NCBI RefSeq assembly: GCF_018310535.1
Contig: NZ_CP074102.1
Coordinates: 1,922,001 to 1,986,000, forward strand
Direction of reading: 5' to 3'
Origin: Streptomyces mirabilis
GTDB lineage: Bacteria; Actinomycetota; Actinomycetes; Streptomycetales; Streptomycetaceae
DNA: 64,000 bases
Shown: positions 1 through 7,416 of the stretch, in pieces
How positions within the stretch are numbered: the first letter of the stretch is position 1
Layout: every line of letters starts with the position of its first letter
The notes under the pieces: generated by a model
Told to the model about the DNA's origin: nothing
The model's database searches: none
What the model saw: the letters and a program-made list of their open reading frames with translations, nothing else
Made by a program: the position numbers and the translations under genes

Positions 1-1032
1 AGTCTGTTCTACTTCGCCCACGACAGCACGGAAGCCGGTGACGGGGGCCGCTACCAGCTGCTGATCGAGGGCGCGAAACTCGCCGACCGGGCGGGGCTCG
101 CCGCGGTGTGGACCCCGGAACGGCACTTCGATCCGTTCGGCGGCGCCTACCCCAACCCCTCCGTGCTCGGCGCGGCGCTGGCCACCTGCACCCAGCGGAT
201 CGGCATCCGGGCCGGCAGCGTGGTGGCCCCGCTCCACCACCCGGCGCGGATCGCCGAGGAGTGGTCGGTCGTCGACAACCTGTCGGGCGGCCGGGTCGGC
301 GTCGCCTTCGCCTCTGGCTGGAACGCCGTCGACTTCGCCCTGCGGCCGGAGAGCTACGCGGAGCGTCGCACGCTGGTACGGGACACCGCCGAGCAGGTAC
401 GGCGGCTGTGGCGCGGGGAGCCGATGGCCGCCGAGGACGGCCTCGGCCGGGCGGTGGAGATCCGGGCCTACCCGCCGGCCGTGCAGAGCGAACTGCCGAT
501 CTGGCTGACCTCGGCCGGCGGTGTGGACACCTTCCGTGCGGCGGCCCGGATGCGGGCGGGCGTGCTCACCCACCTGCTGGGCCAGAGCCTGGAGGAGGTC
601 GCCGGGAAGATCGCCGAGTACCGCCGGGTCGCGGCGGCCGAGCACGACGGCTGGACCGGTCACGTGGTGCTGATGCTGCACACCCTGCTGGGCGACGACC
701 TGGAGCGGGTGCGCGAACTGGTGCGCGGACCCTTCACCGCCTATCTGAAGAGCTCGGCGAACCTGACCGCCAAGTCGTTCCTGGGCAAGGACGTCGACCT
801 GGCCCAGCTGAACGCGGCCGACATGGACTACCTGGCCGCCCGTGCCTTCGACCGCTACTTCGACACCGGGGGTCTGTTCGGCAGCGTCGAGCGTGCCGCC
901 GAACTGCTCCCGCACATCCGCGCCCTGGGGGTCGACGAGATCGGCTGCCTCGTCGACTTCGGCGTGGAGTCCCGGGCCGTCCTCGACGGCATCGACAAGC
1001 TCGGCAAGCTGCACGAGATCGCCGCCCGGTGA
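1..1032 (+). CDS. MupA/Atu3640-type luciferase-like monooxygenase, 5'-truncated
   Basis: Open from the first base with no start in the window; the stop is TGA at 1030-1032. The visible N-terminus reads SLFYFAHDS, followed by AVWTPERHFDPFGG, NPSV, EEWSVVDNLSGGRVG and FASGWN. These are hallmarks of the bacterial-luciferase-like flavin-dependent (FMNH2) monooxygenases found alone or embedded in NRPS/PKS proteins (the MupA/Atu3640 group). If it is a stand-alone protein, only a handful of codons are missing. If it is the C-terminal part of an NRPS, much more lies to the left; this cannot be decided here. The next gene starts 41 nt downstream on the same strand, so the two are probably cotranscribed. 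The likely role is oxidation of a carrier-bound amino acid or the peptide; the substrate is unknown. Confidence 0.9.
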   Translation, partial: SLFYFAHDSTEAGDGGRYQLLIEGAKLADRAGLAAVWTPERHFDPFGGAYPNPSVLGAALATCTQRIGIRAGSVVAPLHHPARIAEEWSVVDNLSGGRVGVAFASGWNAVDFALRPESYAERRTLVRDTAEQVRRLWRGEPMAAEDGLGRAVEIRAYPPAVQSELPIWLTSAGGVDTFRAAARMRAGVLTHLLGQSLEEVAGKIAEYRRVAAAEHDGWTGHVVLMLHTLLGDDLERVRELVRGPFTAYLKSSANLTAKSFLGKDVDLAQLNAADMDYLAARAFDRYFDTGGLFGSVERAAELLPHIRALGVDEIGCLVDFGVESRAVLDGIDKLGKLHEIAAR

Positions 1033-1073
1033 GCCGTATCCGCACACAGCGACAGGACAGACAGGAGACACAT

Positions 1074-2018
1074 ATGACCACCGCACTCCGGGCAGAGCGG
1101 GACTGGGCCCCGTATGAGATCACCAGCGCGGACGTCGCCGCCCCCGACCTGGCCGACTGGCTCACCGGACTGGGCGCCGAGGAGCTCACCACACTGCTCA
1201 CCGAGCGCAAGGCGCTGGTCTTCCGGGGCTTCGGCGTCACCCCGGAGTCCATCGAGCCGGTGCTGGGTCGGCTGCTGCCCAACCGCCTGCCCTACGTGCA
1301 CGGAAACTCGCCTCGCACCCGGGTACGCGGCAACCTCTACACTTCCACCGAGTATCCGCAGCGCTTCACCATCTCGATGCACAACGAGCTGAACTACGCC
1401 CGCCGTTGGCCGGCCCGGCTCGCGTTCTACTGCGAGAAGGCCGCCGAGAGCGGAGGCGCGACCCCGGTGGTGGACTGCGAACTGTGGCTGTCCTCCCTCG
1501 ACCAGGAGGTGCGCGAGGCGTTCACCGGCGGGGTGCGCTACGTGCAGAACCTCCACGACGGCTACGGGCTCGGCAAGAGCTGGCAGGACACGTTCGAGAC
1601 GGACGACCGCCGGTCGGTGGAGGAGTTCCTGACCGCCTCGGAAGCGGAGTGGGAGTGGGGGACTGACGGCATCCGGATCACCCAGCTGCGCCGGGCGGTC
1701 ACCCGGCATCCGGTGACGGGCGCCGAGGTGTGGTTCAACCAGGCCGACCAGTGGCATCCGGCCGGGCTCGGCGACGAGACCTCCAAGGAGCTGTACGAGA
1801 TCCTCTCGCCCGAGGAGTTCCCGCAGTACGTCACCTTCGCGGACGGCAGCCCGATTCCGGACGAGTACGTCGTCCAGATCCGCGACCGCGGGCTGGAGGC
1901 CGCCGTGGACGTCGACTGGCGGGCCGGTGACGTCCTGCTGATCGACAACGTGCTGACCGCGCACGGCCGCCGGCCGTTCGAGGGCACCCGCCGCATCCTG
2001 GTGGCGATGTCCGACTGA
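1074..2018 (+). CDS. TauD/TfdA (SyrP-like) Fe(II)/2-oxoglutarate-dependent dioxygenase
   Basis: 314 aa. The ATG at 1074 is preceded by an AGGAGA site about 7 nt upstream. The facial triad of the clavaminate-synthase-like fold is visible: H103 and E105 in SMHNELNY (HxE instead of the more common HxD) and H297 in LTAHGRRPFEGTRR. Arg306/307 probably bind 2-oxoglutarate. In NRPS clusters this family (SyrP is the type member) beta-hydroxylates carrier-bound Asp, Asn or His. That role fits here because the neighbours are NRPS tailoring and lipid-starter genes, but the substrate cannot be read from sequence. It is the last gene of the rightward unit and ends at a strong hairpin. Confidence 0.9.
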   Translation: MTTALRAERDWAPYEITSADVAAPDLADWLTGLGAEELTTLLTERKALVFRGFGVTPESIEPVLGRLLPNRLPYVHGNSPRTRVRGNLYTSTEYPQRFTISMHNELNYARRWPARLAFYCEKAAESGGATPVVDCELWLSSLDQEVREAFTGGVRYVQNLHDGYGLGKSWQDTFETDDRRSVEEFLTASEAEWEWGTDGIRITQLRRAVTRHPVTGAEVWFNQADQWHPAGLGDETSKELYEILSPEEFPQYVTFADGSPIPDEYVVQIRDRGLEAAVDVDWRAGDVLLIDNVLTAHGRRPFEGTRRILVAMSD

Positions 2019-2027
2019 ACGGGGGCG

Positions 2028-2065
2028 CCCCCCGGTGTGCCGTCTCGGGACGGCACACCGGGGGG
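2028..2065. terminator. Bidirectional hairpin terminator
   Basis: Perfect 17-bp inverted repeat (2028-2044 with 2049-2065) closed by a TCGG tetraloop. It lies between the converging dioxygenase and SARP genes and can stop transcription from both sides. There is no T-tract, as usual in Streptomyces. Confidence 0.85.
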
Positions 2066-2180
2066 ACGGGCAGGGTGTGAGACGGACGGCGCGCTCCGGG
2101 CGGCCCCCGGTCCCGGGCGCGTGTCTCATGTCGCCGCGATGTCCGCCGGGTCGGCGCGTGGTCCGCGCGGCCCAGCAGCA

Positions 2181-4046
2181 TCAGTGGTCCGCTCCGGCGC
2201 AGGCCGCCGCGGACAGCGCGGTCCCGCCGGCGTCGGACTCCAGGTCCCCGCAGTCCGCCTCGGCCACCATCTCGGTGGCGATCAGCCGGGTCAGCGAGGC
2301 GAACCGGAAGCGCAGCCGGCCGTGGTCGTCGACCGAGGACGGCACGATGAACCAGGCGTCGGCCAGCTTCTCCAGCCGCTCCTCGACGACCGGCTCCAGC
2401 GCCGTCCGGTCGGCGAGCGCATCCGCGCCGAACTCCGGCTCTGCGATACGACCGAGCCTCGGCAGCAGCGCGCGTGCCTCTTCGGGGAGTTGCTCCATCG
2501 CCGTCATGAGGGTCCCGCGGATGCTCTGGGTGCCGTACGCCAGTTCGTCCAGACGACGGTAGGGGTTGGACAGCCGCGAGGCGAGGTCGCCGATCGTCCA
2601 CAGCGGCCGGGCGGCCAGCCGCGCCCCGACGAGGCGCAGCGCCAGCGGAAGGCCGTCGCAGAACTCGACGACCGCACGAGCCGCCGGCGGGTCCTTCAGC
2701 ACCGTCTCCTCTCCCCCGATGGCGGCGAGGAGTTCCACCCCGTCCTTCGTGAAGAGCGGCCCCAGGGACACGGTGTCACCGTAGGTCACGGAAGGCAGCC
2801 GGCTGCGGCTGGTCATGACGACCGCCGCGTGCGGGCTGTTCGGGACGAACTGCTCGACGTCCATGCCTGTGACAACGTCGTCAAGGACGATCAGTACGCG
2901 CCGTCCGTGCGAGGCGAGCCGGTACAGCCGCACCAGTTCGTGCAGTTGGCCGTCGGGGCACGTGTCCTGGCCGAGGCCGTTGAGCAACTGGCTCAGAACG
3001 CTCTCGGGTCGGCGTACGGTCCCGTCCGCCTGTCGGGTCCGGGCGAACAGCACACCGTCCGGGAACATCTCCGCGCAGTTGTGGGCGGCCCGGACCGCGA
3101 GCGCCGTCTTGCCGGACCCCACCGGCCCCGTGATGAGAATGCGCACCGGTGCCGAGCGGGTCGACAGTTCCGCGGCGGCGGCCACCCCGCCCTCCACTGC
3201 CACGAGTTCGGCCGTACGCCCGACGAGGGGGGTGATGTCGGGCGGCAGCAGCACGGCCGCCGTCCGCCTCGGCTGCGCCTGCGTGATCATCACGGGTGTG
3301 GAGTCGGCGGGCGGCTCGGTGTAGTCGTCGAGGACCGACTGATACGCCTCGGACAGCTCCGGGCCGGGGTCCACCCCCAGCTGTTCCGAGAGCAGCTTGC
3401 GTCCCTCGTGGAAGGTGAGGAGCGCGTCGGCCTGGCGGTTGCTGCGGCCGAGCGCGACGACGAGCTGGGCGCGGAAGCGTTCGCGCAGCGGGTGCTGGCT
3501 GACCAGGGCCATCAACTCGGGTATGAGTCTGGCCTGTTCACCGACCGCCAGTTCCGCGGCGATCCGCTGCTCGGTCGCCGCGACGAACGCCTCCTCCAGA
3601 GCCGGCCGTTCGAGCTCGGCGAGGTGTTCGGTGACGTTGGCCAGCGCCGTGCCGCGCCAGAGCTCGAGACCGGCCTTGAACTTGGCCCCCGCCGTGCGGT
3701 GGTCGCCGTGGTCGAGCGCGCGCCGCCCGGCCTCGACGAGGTTTTCGAACTGAAGCAGATCGAGCGCCGAGTCGTCGATGTCGAGCTGGTAGCCGCGGTG
3801 CTGCCGGGTCAGCCGCACCTCGTCGCCCAGGCTCTTTCGGAGCTTGTGTATGTACGTATAGATCTGTGCGTGCATCGATGAGGGCGGGGACCAGCCCCAC
3901 AGGCGTGCGCTGAGCTGCTCGTAGGTCACCGACCGGCCGCGGGCCAGGAGCAGGGTGCTGAGCACGGTGTGGATCTTGGTGCCGGAGAGTCTGACGGGAG
4001 TGCCGTGGGAGAGGACCTCGACCGGGCCCAGAAGACGAAATTCCAT
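2181..4046 (-). CDS. SARP (AfsR-type) transcriptional activator with NB-ARC-like ATPase domain
   Basis: 621 aa, ATG at 4046 with AAGGAT 8 nt upstream. The N-terminal winged helix (about residues 1-92, starting [11 protein letters not shown]) and the bacterial transcriptional activation domain (about 99-243) form the SARP core. This core binds direct repeats and recruits RNA polymerase. A STAND/NB-ARC ATPase follows, with Walker A GPVGSGKT at 307-314 and Walker B RVLIVLDD at 383-390. The protein ends near the winged-helix part of the ATPase module, with no TPR array, so it is shorter than AfsR (about 990 aa) but longer than small SARPs such as ActII-ORF4. It is most likely the pathway-specific activator of the adjacent cluster. 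Its own upstream region of more than 600 nt is unusually long. Confidence 0.92.
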   Translation of the reverse strand: MEFRLLGPVEVLSHGTPVRLSGTKIHTVLSTLLLARGRSVTYEQLSARLWGWSPPSSMHAQIYTYIHKLRKSLGDEVRLTRQHRGYQLDIDDSALDLLQFENLVEAGRRALDHGDHRTAGAKFKAGLELWRGTALANVTEHLAELERPALEEAFVAATEQRIAAELAVGEQARLIPELMALVSQHPLRERFRAQLVVALGRSNRQADALLTFHEGRKLLSEQLGVDPGPELSEAYQSVLDDYTEPPADSTPVMITQAQPRRTAAVLLPPDITPLVGRTAELVAVEGGVAAAAELSTRSAPVRILITGPVGSGKTALAVRAAHNCAEMFPDGVLFARTRQADGTVRRPESVLSQLLNGLGQDTCPDGQLHELVRLYRLASHGRRVLIVLDDVVTGMDVEQFVPNSPHAAVVMTSRSRLPSVTYGDTVSLGPLFTKDGVELLAAIGGEETVLKDPPAARAVVEFCDGLPLALRLVGARLAARPLWTIGDLASRLSNPYRRLDELAYGTQSIRGTLMTAMEQLPEEARALLPRLGRIAEPEFGADALADRTALEPVVEERLEKLADAWFIVPSSVDDHGRLRFRFASLTRLIATEMVAEADCGDLESDAGGTALSAAACAGADH

Positions 4047-4682
4047 CCGTGTGGATCCTTGTGGCTAGTGGCGGGTGCTGCTCGGGGCATGCGTCGGCCA
4101 GGGCGCGGGAAAGCGCTCTGCGCGAGCGCGATCGGTCGCCCCCCACAGGGAAGTGCGCGAGCCGAGAAGGCATGCCTGAACGCGGAAGTACGACGGACGC
4201 GTGGGCGATGACGCCGACGACGGGATCGCTTCCGGGGGCGGTTCAGGGGAGCGCGCGAGATGGCCGTGCGATGAGCCACGGCCCGCGGAGCCCCGGACGG
4301 TGTGACGCGGAGTGCTGGTGTCCGCGCCGGCGCGTACAGCGGCACCGGGCGACCGTCCGGTCGGAGAGAGCCGGATATTGGCTGGAATCTTGCCCTGGGA
4401 CGGCGGAAGGGCCGTCCGGAATGGGTGGAATGAGGCCGAGGAAAGGGTGGGACTTTCCGCACCCTGAACGCTCTCGACCGAGGCCGTATATCTTGGCCGA
4501 TTCTTTTCCTGTTTTCCTGCTTTTCATCCTCAAATCAGTTCCCCCGTGCATGTTCAAGCACAACTGTGTCCATCGATCCGGGCGGCTGGCACGCACCCGG
4601 GTTCTTGGAATCGGTGGGCTCTTGTTCCCTTCTCACTTCCCCCTTTCGACGCAGCGCTCGAAACCGTTGAACGGCGAACGGT
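4047..4682. other. Long intergenic region upstream of the SARP gene
   Basis: 636 nt with no coding sequence I can support on either strand. The stretch at about 4480-4560 is clearly more AT-rich than its surroundings, which in Streptomyces usually marks a promoter or operator region; it would serve the leftward SARP gene. No convincing -35/-10 pair was found. An inverted repeat lies at its right end (4662-4683). Confidence 0.6.
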
Positions 4683-4683
4683 T
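4662..4683. repeat. Inverted repeat at the 3' end of the response regulator gene
   Basis: AACCGTT at 4662-4668 is matched by AACGGTT at 4677-4683, with an 8-nt spacer that itself repeats GAACGG. It touches the stop codon of the leftward response regulator gene. It could be a weak terminator or a protein-binding site for the downstream SARP promoter; sequence alone does not decide. Confidence 0.45.
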
Positions 4684-5330
4684 CAGGCTCTCAGAAAAGC
4701 CAACACCGCAAGGACGCGGCGATGTCCGTCCATGTCCACCGGAAGATCTAGCTTGTTAAAGATATTACCAATGTGCTTGTTCACCGCGGCCTCGCTGATG
4801 AACAAACGAGCCGCCATGTTCGCGTTGGCGCAACCTTCGGCCATCAGGCTGAGAACCTCCTTTTCCCGGGCGGTGAGGCGCTCCAGCGGATCGGGGCGCA
4901 GACTGACCAGTTGGTGGATCACCTCGGGGTCCACCACGGTCCCACCCGTCGCCACGCGGTCCAGGGCCGCCATGAAGTCGGTGACCGCGCCCACCCGCTC
5001 CTTCAGCAGGTAGCCGACCGCGGTGCCGTTCCACGAGTCGAGCAACCGCATGGCGTACGACCGCTCGACGTACTGGCTGAGCACCAGGACCGGCAGCCCG
5101 GCGTGGTCCTCCCGCAGGGCGACGGCCGCACGCAGACCGTCGTCGGCGTTGCCCGGCGGCATCCGCACGTCCGTGATGACCAGATCCGGCCGGTGCCGGT
5201 GGACCGCCTCGACGAGCGCGTCCGCGTCACCGACGGCGGCGAGCGTCTCGTGGCCGAACCGCTGCAACAGGCTGACCAGTCCCTCGCGCAACAGGACCGC
5301 GTCCTCCGCGACGATCACGCGAAGTGGCAT
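4683..5330 (-). CDS. NarL/LuxR-family response regulator
   Basis: 215 aa, ATG at 5330 with GGAGG 4 nt upstream. The receiver domain carries the acidic pair E9-D10, the phospho-acceptor D54 (VITDVRMPP) and K110 (YLLKERV). A C-terminal LuxR-type helix-turn-helix follows, around LTAREKEVLSLMAEG and AVNKHIGNIFNKL. The start codon lies inside the 3' end of the upstream kinase gene, a 16-nt overlap that implies translational coupling. It is the partner of that kinase. The palindromes in front of the divergent ABC transporter genes are the obvious candidate binding sites. Alternatively it controls the cluster through the SARP. Confidence 0.93.
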   Translation of the reverse strand: MPLRVIVAEDAVLLREGLVSLLQRFGHETLAAVGDADALVEAVHRHRPDLVITDVRMPPGNADDGLRAAVALREDHAGLPVLVLSQYVERSYAMRLLDSWNGTAVGYLLKERVGAVTDFMAALDRVATGGTVVDPEVIHQLVSLRPDPLERLTAREKEVLSLMAEGCANANMAARLFISEAAVNKHIGNIFNKLDLPVDMDGHRRVLAVLAFLRA

Positions 5331-6538
5331 GGGACCTCCACGTGGAGCAGGGTCGGGCCCCCGACCGGGCTGGACACCCGCATACGCCCGTCCAGCGCGG
5401 TGAGCCGGTCCGCGAGTCCGGTCAGACCGGTGCCCGCGCCCGGATCCGCACCGCCGTGACCGTCGTCCGTGATCTCCAGAATCAGCAGGTCCGAGTGGTA
5501 ACGGCCGTGCACCTTGGCGCATTTGGCGCCGCTGTGTCGCGCGATGTTCGTCATGGCCTCGTTGATCAGGTAGTACACGTTGGTCTCCAGCTGCCTCGGC
5601 AGCCGCCCCGGCAGCTGGAGATCGACGGTGACCGGAATGGGGAAACGACTGGCGTGGTCCTGGACGGCGGCGACCAGGCCGTGATCGGCGAGCACCGGGG
5701 GGTTGAGCCCCCGGATGAGACTGCGCAACTCCTGGTGGGCGGCGGAGAGCTGCTGCTCGGCCGCGGTGAGCTGCGCGCCGAGCGGCGACCCCTCGGGGAT
5801 GTCGAGACGCATCAGACCGAGCGTCATCCCGAGTGACACCAAGCGTTGTTGGGCTCCGTCGTGCAGGTCCCGCTCGATGCGCACGCGCTCGGCGTCGAAG
5901 GAGTCGATGAGCCGCACCCGCGCGGCCTGCACCTCCCGCAGCGACTCCCCGAGCTCCTCGTCACGCGGGGCCAGGAAGGTCCGGGCGAGCGCGGCACGTG
6001 CCCCGGCCCAGGACGTCACGGTGTAGGGCGAGGCCAGCAGCACGATCGTGCCGAAGACCGCCCACGGCCATGTGGAGCCGTCCTCGAGCGACTTGAACAG
6101 CAGGGCGGGCAGGCCGAAGCAGAACACCAGAACCAGCAGGTCCAGCCACCACAGCGCCGCCGCGGAGATGAGCGTGAACAGCAGCTCGCGCCAGGTGACC
6201 TGTTCGGTCAGCCGGGTCGAGACCCAGGCCCGCAGGCCGGGTTCGGCGGGCGGACGGTGCGGGTTCGGCATGGCGTCCAGGTCGACCAGGCGCAGCCGCC
6301 GCCGCTCGACCGTCGCCACGGTGATCGAGGACAGGACGGCCCCCACGAGCGGGGCCACGCCGACCAGGACCACCAGCAGGACCAGACCGGCCACGAGCCC
6401 GGTGACGAGGACGGCCACAGCGGCCGCGCCGACCATGACGCCGGAGGCCAAATAGGCCAGGGAGCGCCATGGCCAGCTGGAGGTCAAGAAGCTCAGTGGG
6501 CGCTGAGCCATTGCCTGCCAAGCCGTTCTGGGACGCAT
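5315..6538 (-). CDS. Membrane sensor histidine kinase (HisKA_3/NarX type)
   Basis: 407 aa from ATG 6538; an in-frame TTG at 6568 would add 10 residues, and no clear ribosome site favours either. About four hydrophobic segments lie at residues 27-49, 50-75, 118-148 and 158-176. They are followed by the dimerisation/phospho-acceptor motif with H226 (RIERDLHDGAQQRL). The HATPase_c N box is LINEAMTNIARHS, and the glycine-rich G boxes lie around GHGGADPGAGTGL. No large extracellular domain is present, so it probably senses within or near the membrane, like kinases that monitor membrane-active antibiotics. Such kinases commonly pair with an ABC exporter, and one is encoded divergently here. Confidence 0.92.
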   Translation of the reverse strand: MRPRTAWQAMAQRPLSFLTSSWPWRSLAYLASGVMVGAAAVAVLVTGLVAGLVLLVVLVGVAPLVGAVLSSITVATVERRRLRLVDLDAMPNPHRPPAEPGLRAWVSTRLTEQVTWRELLFTLISAAALWWLDLLVLVFCFGLPALLFKSLEDGSTWPWAVFGTIVLLASPYTVTSWAGARAALARTFLAPRDEELGESLREVQAARVRLIDSFDAERVRIERDLHDGAQQRLVSLGMTLGLMRLDIPEGSPLGAQLTAAEQQLSAAHQELRSLIRGLNPPVLADHGLVAAVQDHASRFPIPVTVDLQLPGRLPRQLETNVYYLINEAMTNIARHSGAKCAKVHGRYHSDLLILEITDDGHGGADPGAGTGLTGLADRLTALDGRMRVSSPVGGPTLLHVEVPCHFA

Positions 6539-6573
6539 GTGAGCACGGTATCCCAGACATCTGTTCAATTAGG

Positions 6574-6602
6574 GTAGAGCTAGCTCTACTTGCGGAGTAG
6601 AG
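6574..6602. promoter_or_regulatory. Nested palindromic operator between kinase and ABC transporter genes
   Basis: GTAGAGCTAGCTCTAC at 6574-6589 is a perfect 16-bp palindrome. Its right arm is reused in a second inverted repeat, CTCTACT (6584-6590) with AGTAGAG (6596-6602). Three GTAGAG-type half-sites are thus phased within 29 bp, 47 bp before the ABC ATPase start and 36 bp before the kinase start. The likely ligand is the neighbouring NarL-type response regulator. Confidence 0.75.
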
Positions 6603-6648
6603 CGCAGGTCAGTGCGCCGGTGGGGGTCCCTCCGGTGGAATCGTCATC

Positions 6649-7416
6649 ATGACCACTACCAGGCAGGCGCCCGCATCCGATGCGGTCCAGCTCTACACCG
6701 TTCGTAAGGTCTACGGAGCCGGCGACCGCTCCGTCACTGCACTGGACGGCGTTTCCATTGGCTTTCCCCGGGGAACGTTCACCGCCATCATGGGGCCGTC
6801 CGGCTCCGGGAAATCCACGCTGCTGCAGTGCGCGGCCGGTCTGGACCGGCCCACCGACGGCCGGGTGATGGTGGCCGGGGTCGACATCGGGCAGATGAAC
6901 GAGCGGGAGCGCACGAAATTGCGGCGCGACCACATCGGCTTTGTGTTCCAGGCCTTCAATCTCGTGGAGTCACTGACCGCGGCGCAGAACGTCGAACTGC
7001 CCTCGCGATTCGCCGGGCGACGGGTCAATCGCGAGCAGGTCGCCGGCGCGCTGGCCGCGGTCGGGCTGTCGGAGCGCGCGAGCCACCGCCCGAGCGAACT
7101 GTCCGGTGGTCAGCAGCAGCGGGTCGCCCTTGCCCGGGCCCTGGTGACCCGGCCGGACGTCCTGTTCGCCGACGAGCCCACCGGCGCCCTGGACACCGTC
7201 ACCTCGCGCGAGGTGCTGCGGATGATGCGCATGCTGGTCGACAAGGAGAGCCAGACCACCCTCATGGTCACCCACGACCCGGTGGCCGCCGCGGTCGCCG
7301 ACGTCGTCGTGTTCCTCAAGGACGGCCGCGTCACGGACCGGATCAGCCTCAGCCGCGAATCCGACACCCGCAACGCCGCCTCGATCGCCGCCCACATGGC
7401 ACGGCTGGAGGCGTGA
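6649..7416 (+). CDS. ABC transporter ATP-binding protein (MacB/LolD-type)
   Basis: 255 aa, ATG 6649. Walker A GPSGSGKS is at 49-56, the signature LSGGQQQ at 151-157, Walker B VLFADEPT at 171-178, and the H-loop in MVTHDP. The helix-rich insertion and the sequence near the Q-loop (FVFQAFNL) match the type VII exporter ATPases that work with FtsX-like permeases. Its stop overlaps the permease start (TGATG), so they form one complex. The position in the cluster next to a two-component system suggests export of, or self-protection against, the cluster's product. Confidence 0.93.
   Translation: MTTTRQAPASDAVQLYTVRKVYGAGDRSVTALDGVSIGFPRGTFTAIMGPSGSGKSTLLQCAAGLDRPTDGRVMVAGVDIGQMNERERTKLRRDHIGFVFQAFNLVESLTAAQNVELPSRFAGRRVNREQVAGALAAVGLSERASHRPSELSGGQQQRVALARALVTRPDVLFADEPTGALDTVTSREVLRMMRMLVDKESQTTLMVTHDPVAAAVADVVVFLKDGRVTDRISLSRESDTRNAASIAAHMARLEA

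Noticed and set aside
4049..4759. Open frame on the plus strand in the SARP upstream region
   Set aside because: No ribosome site, no recognisable domain, and it runs into the 3' end of the opposite-strand response regulator gene; treated as non-coding.
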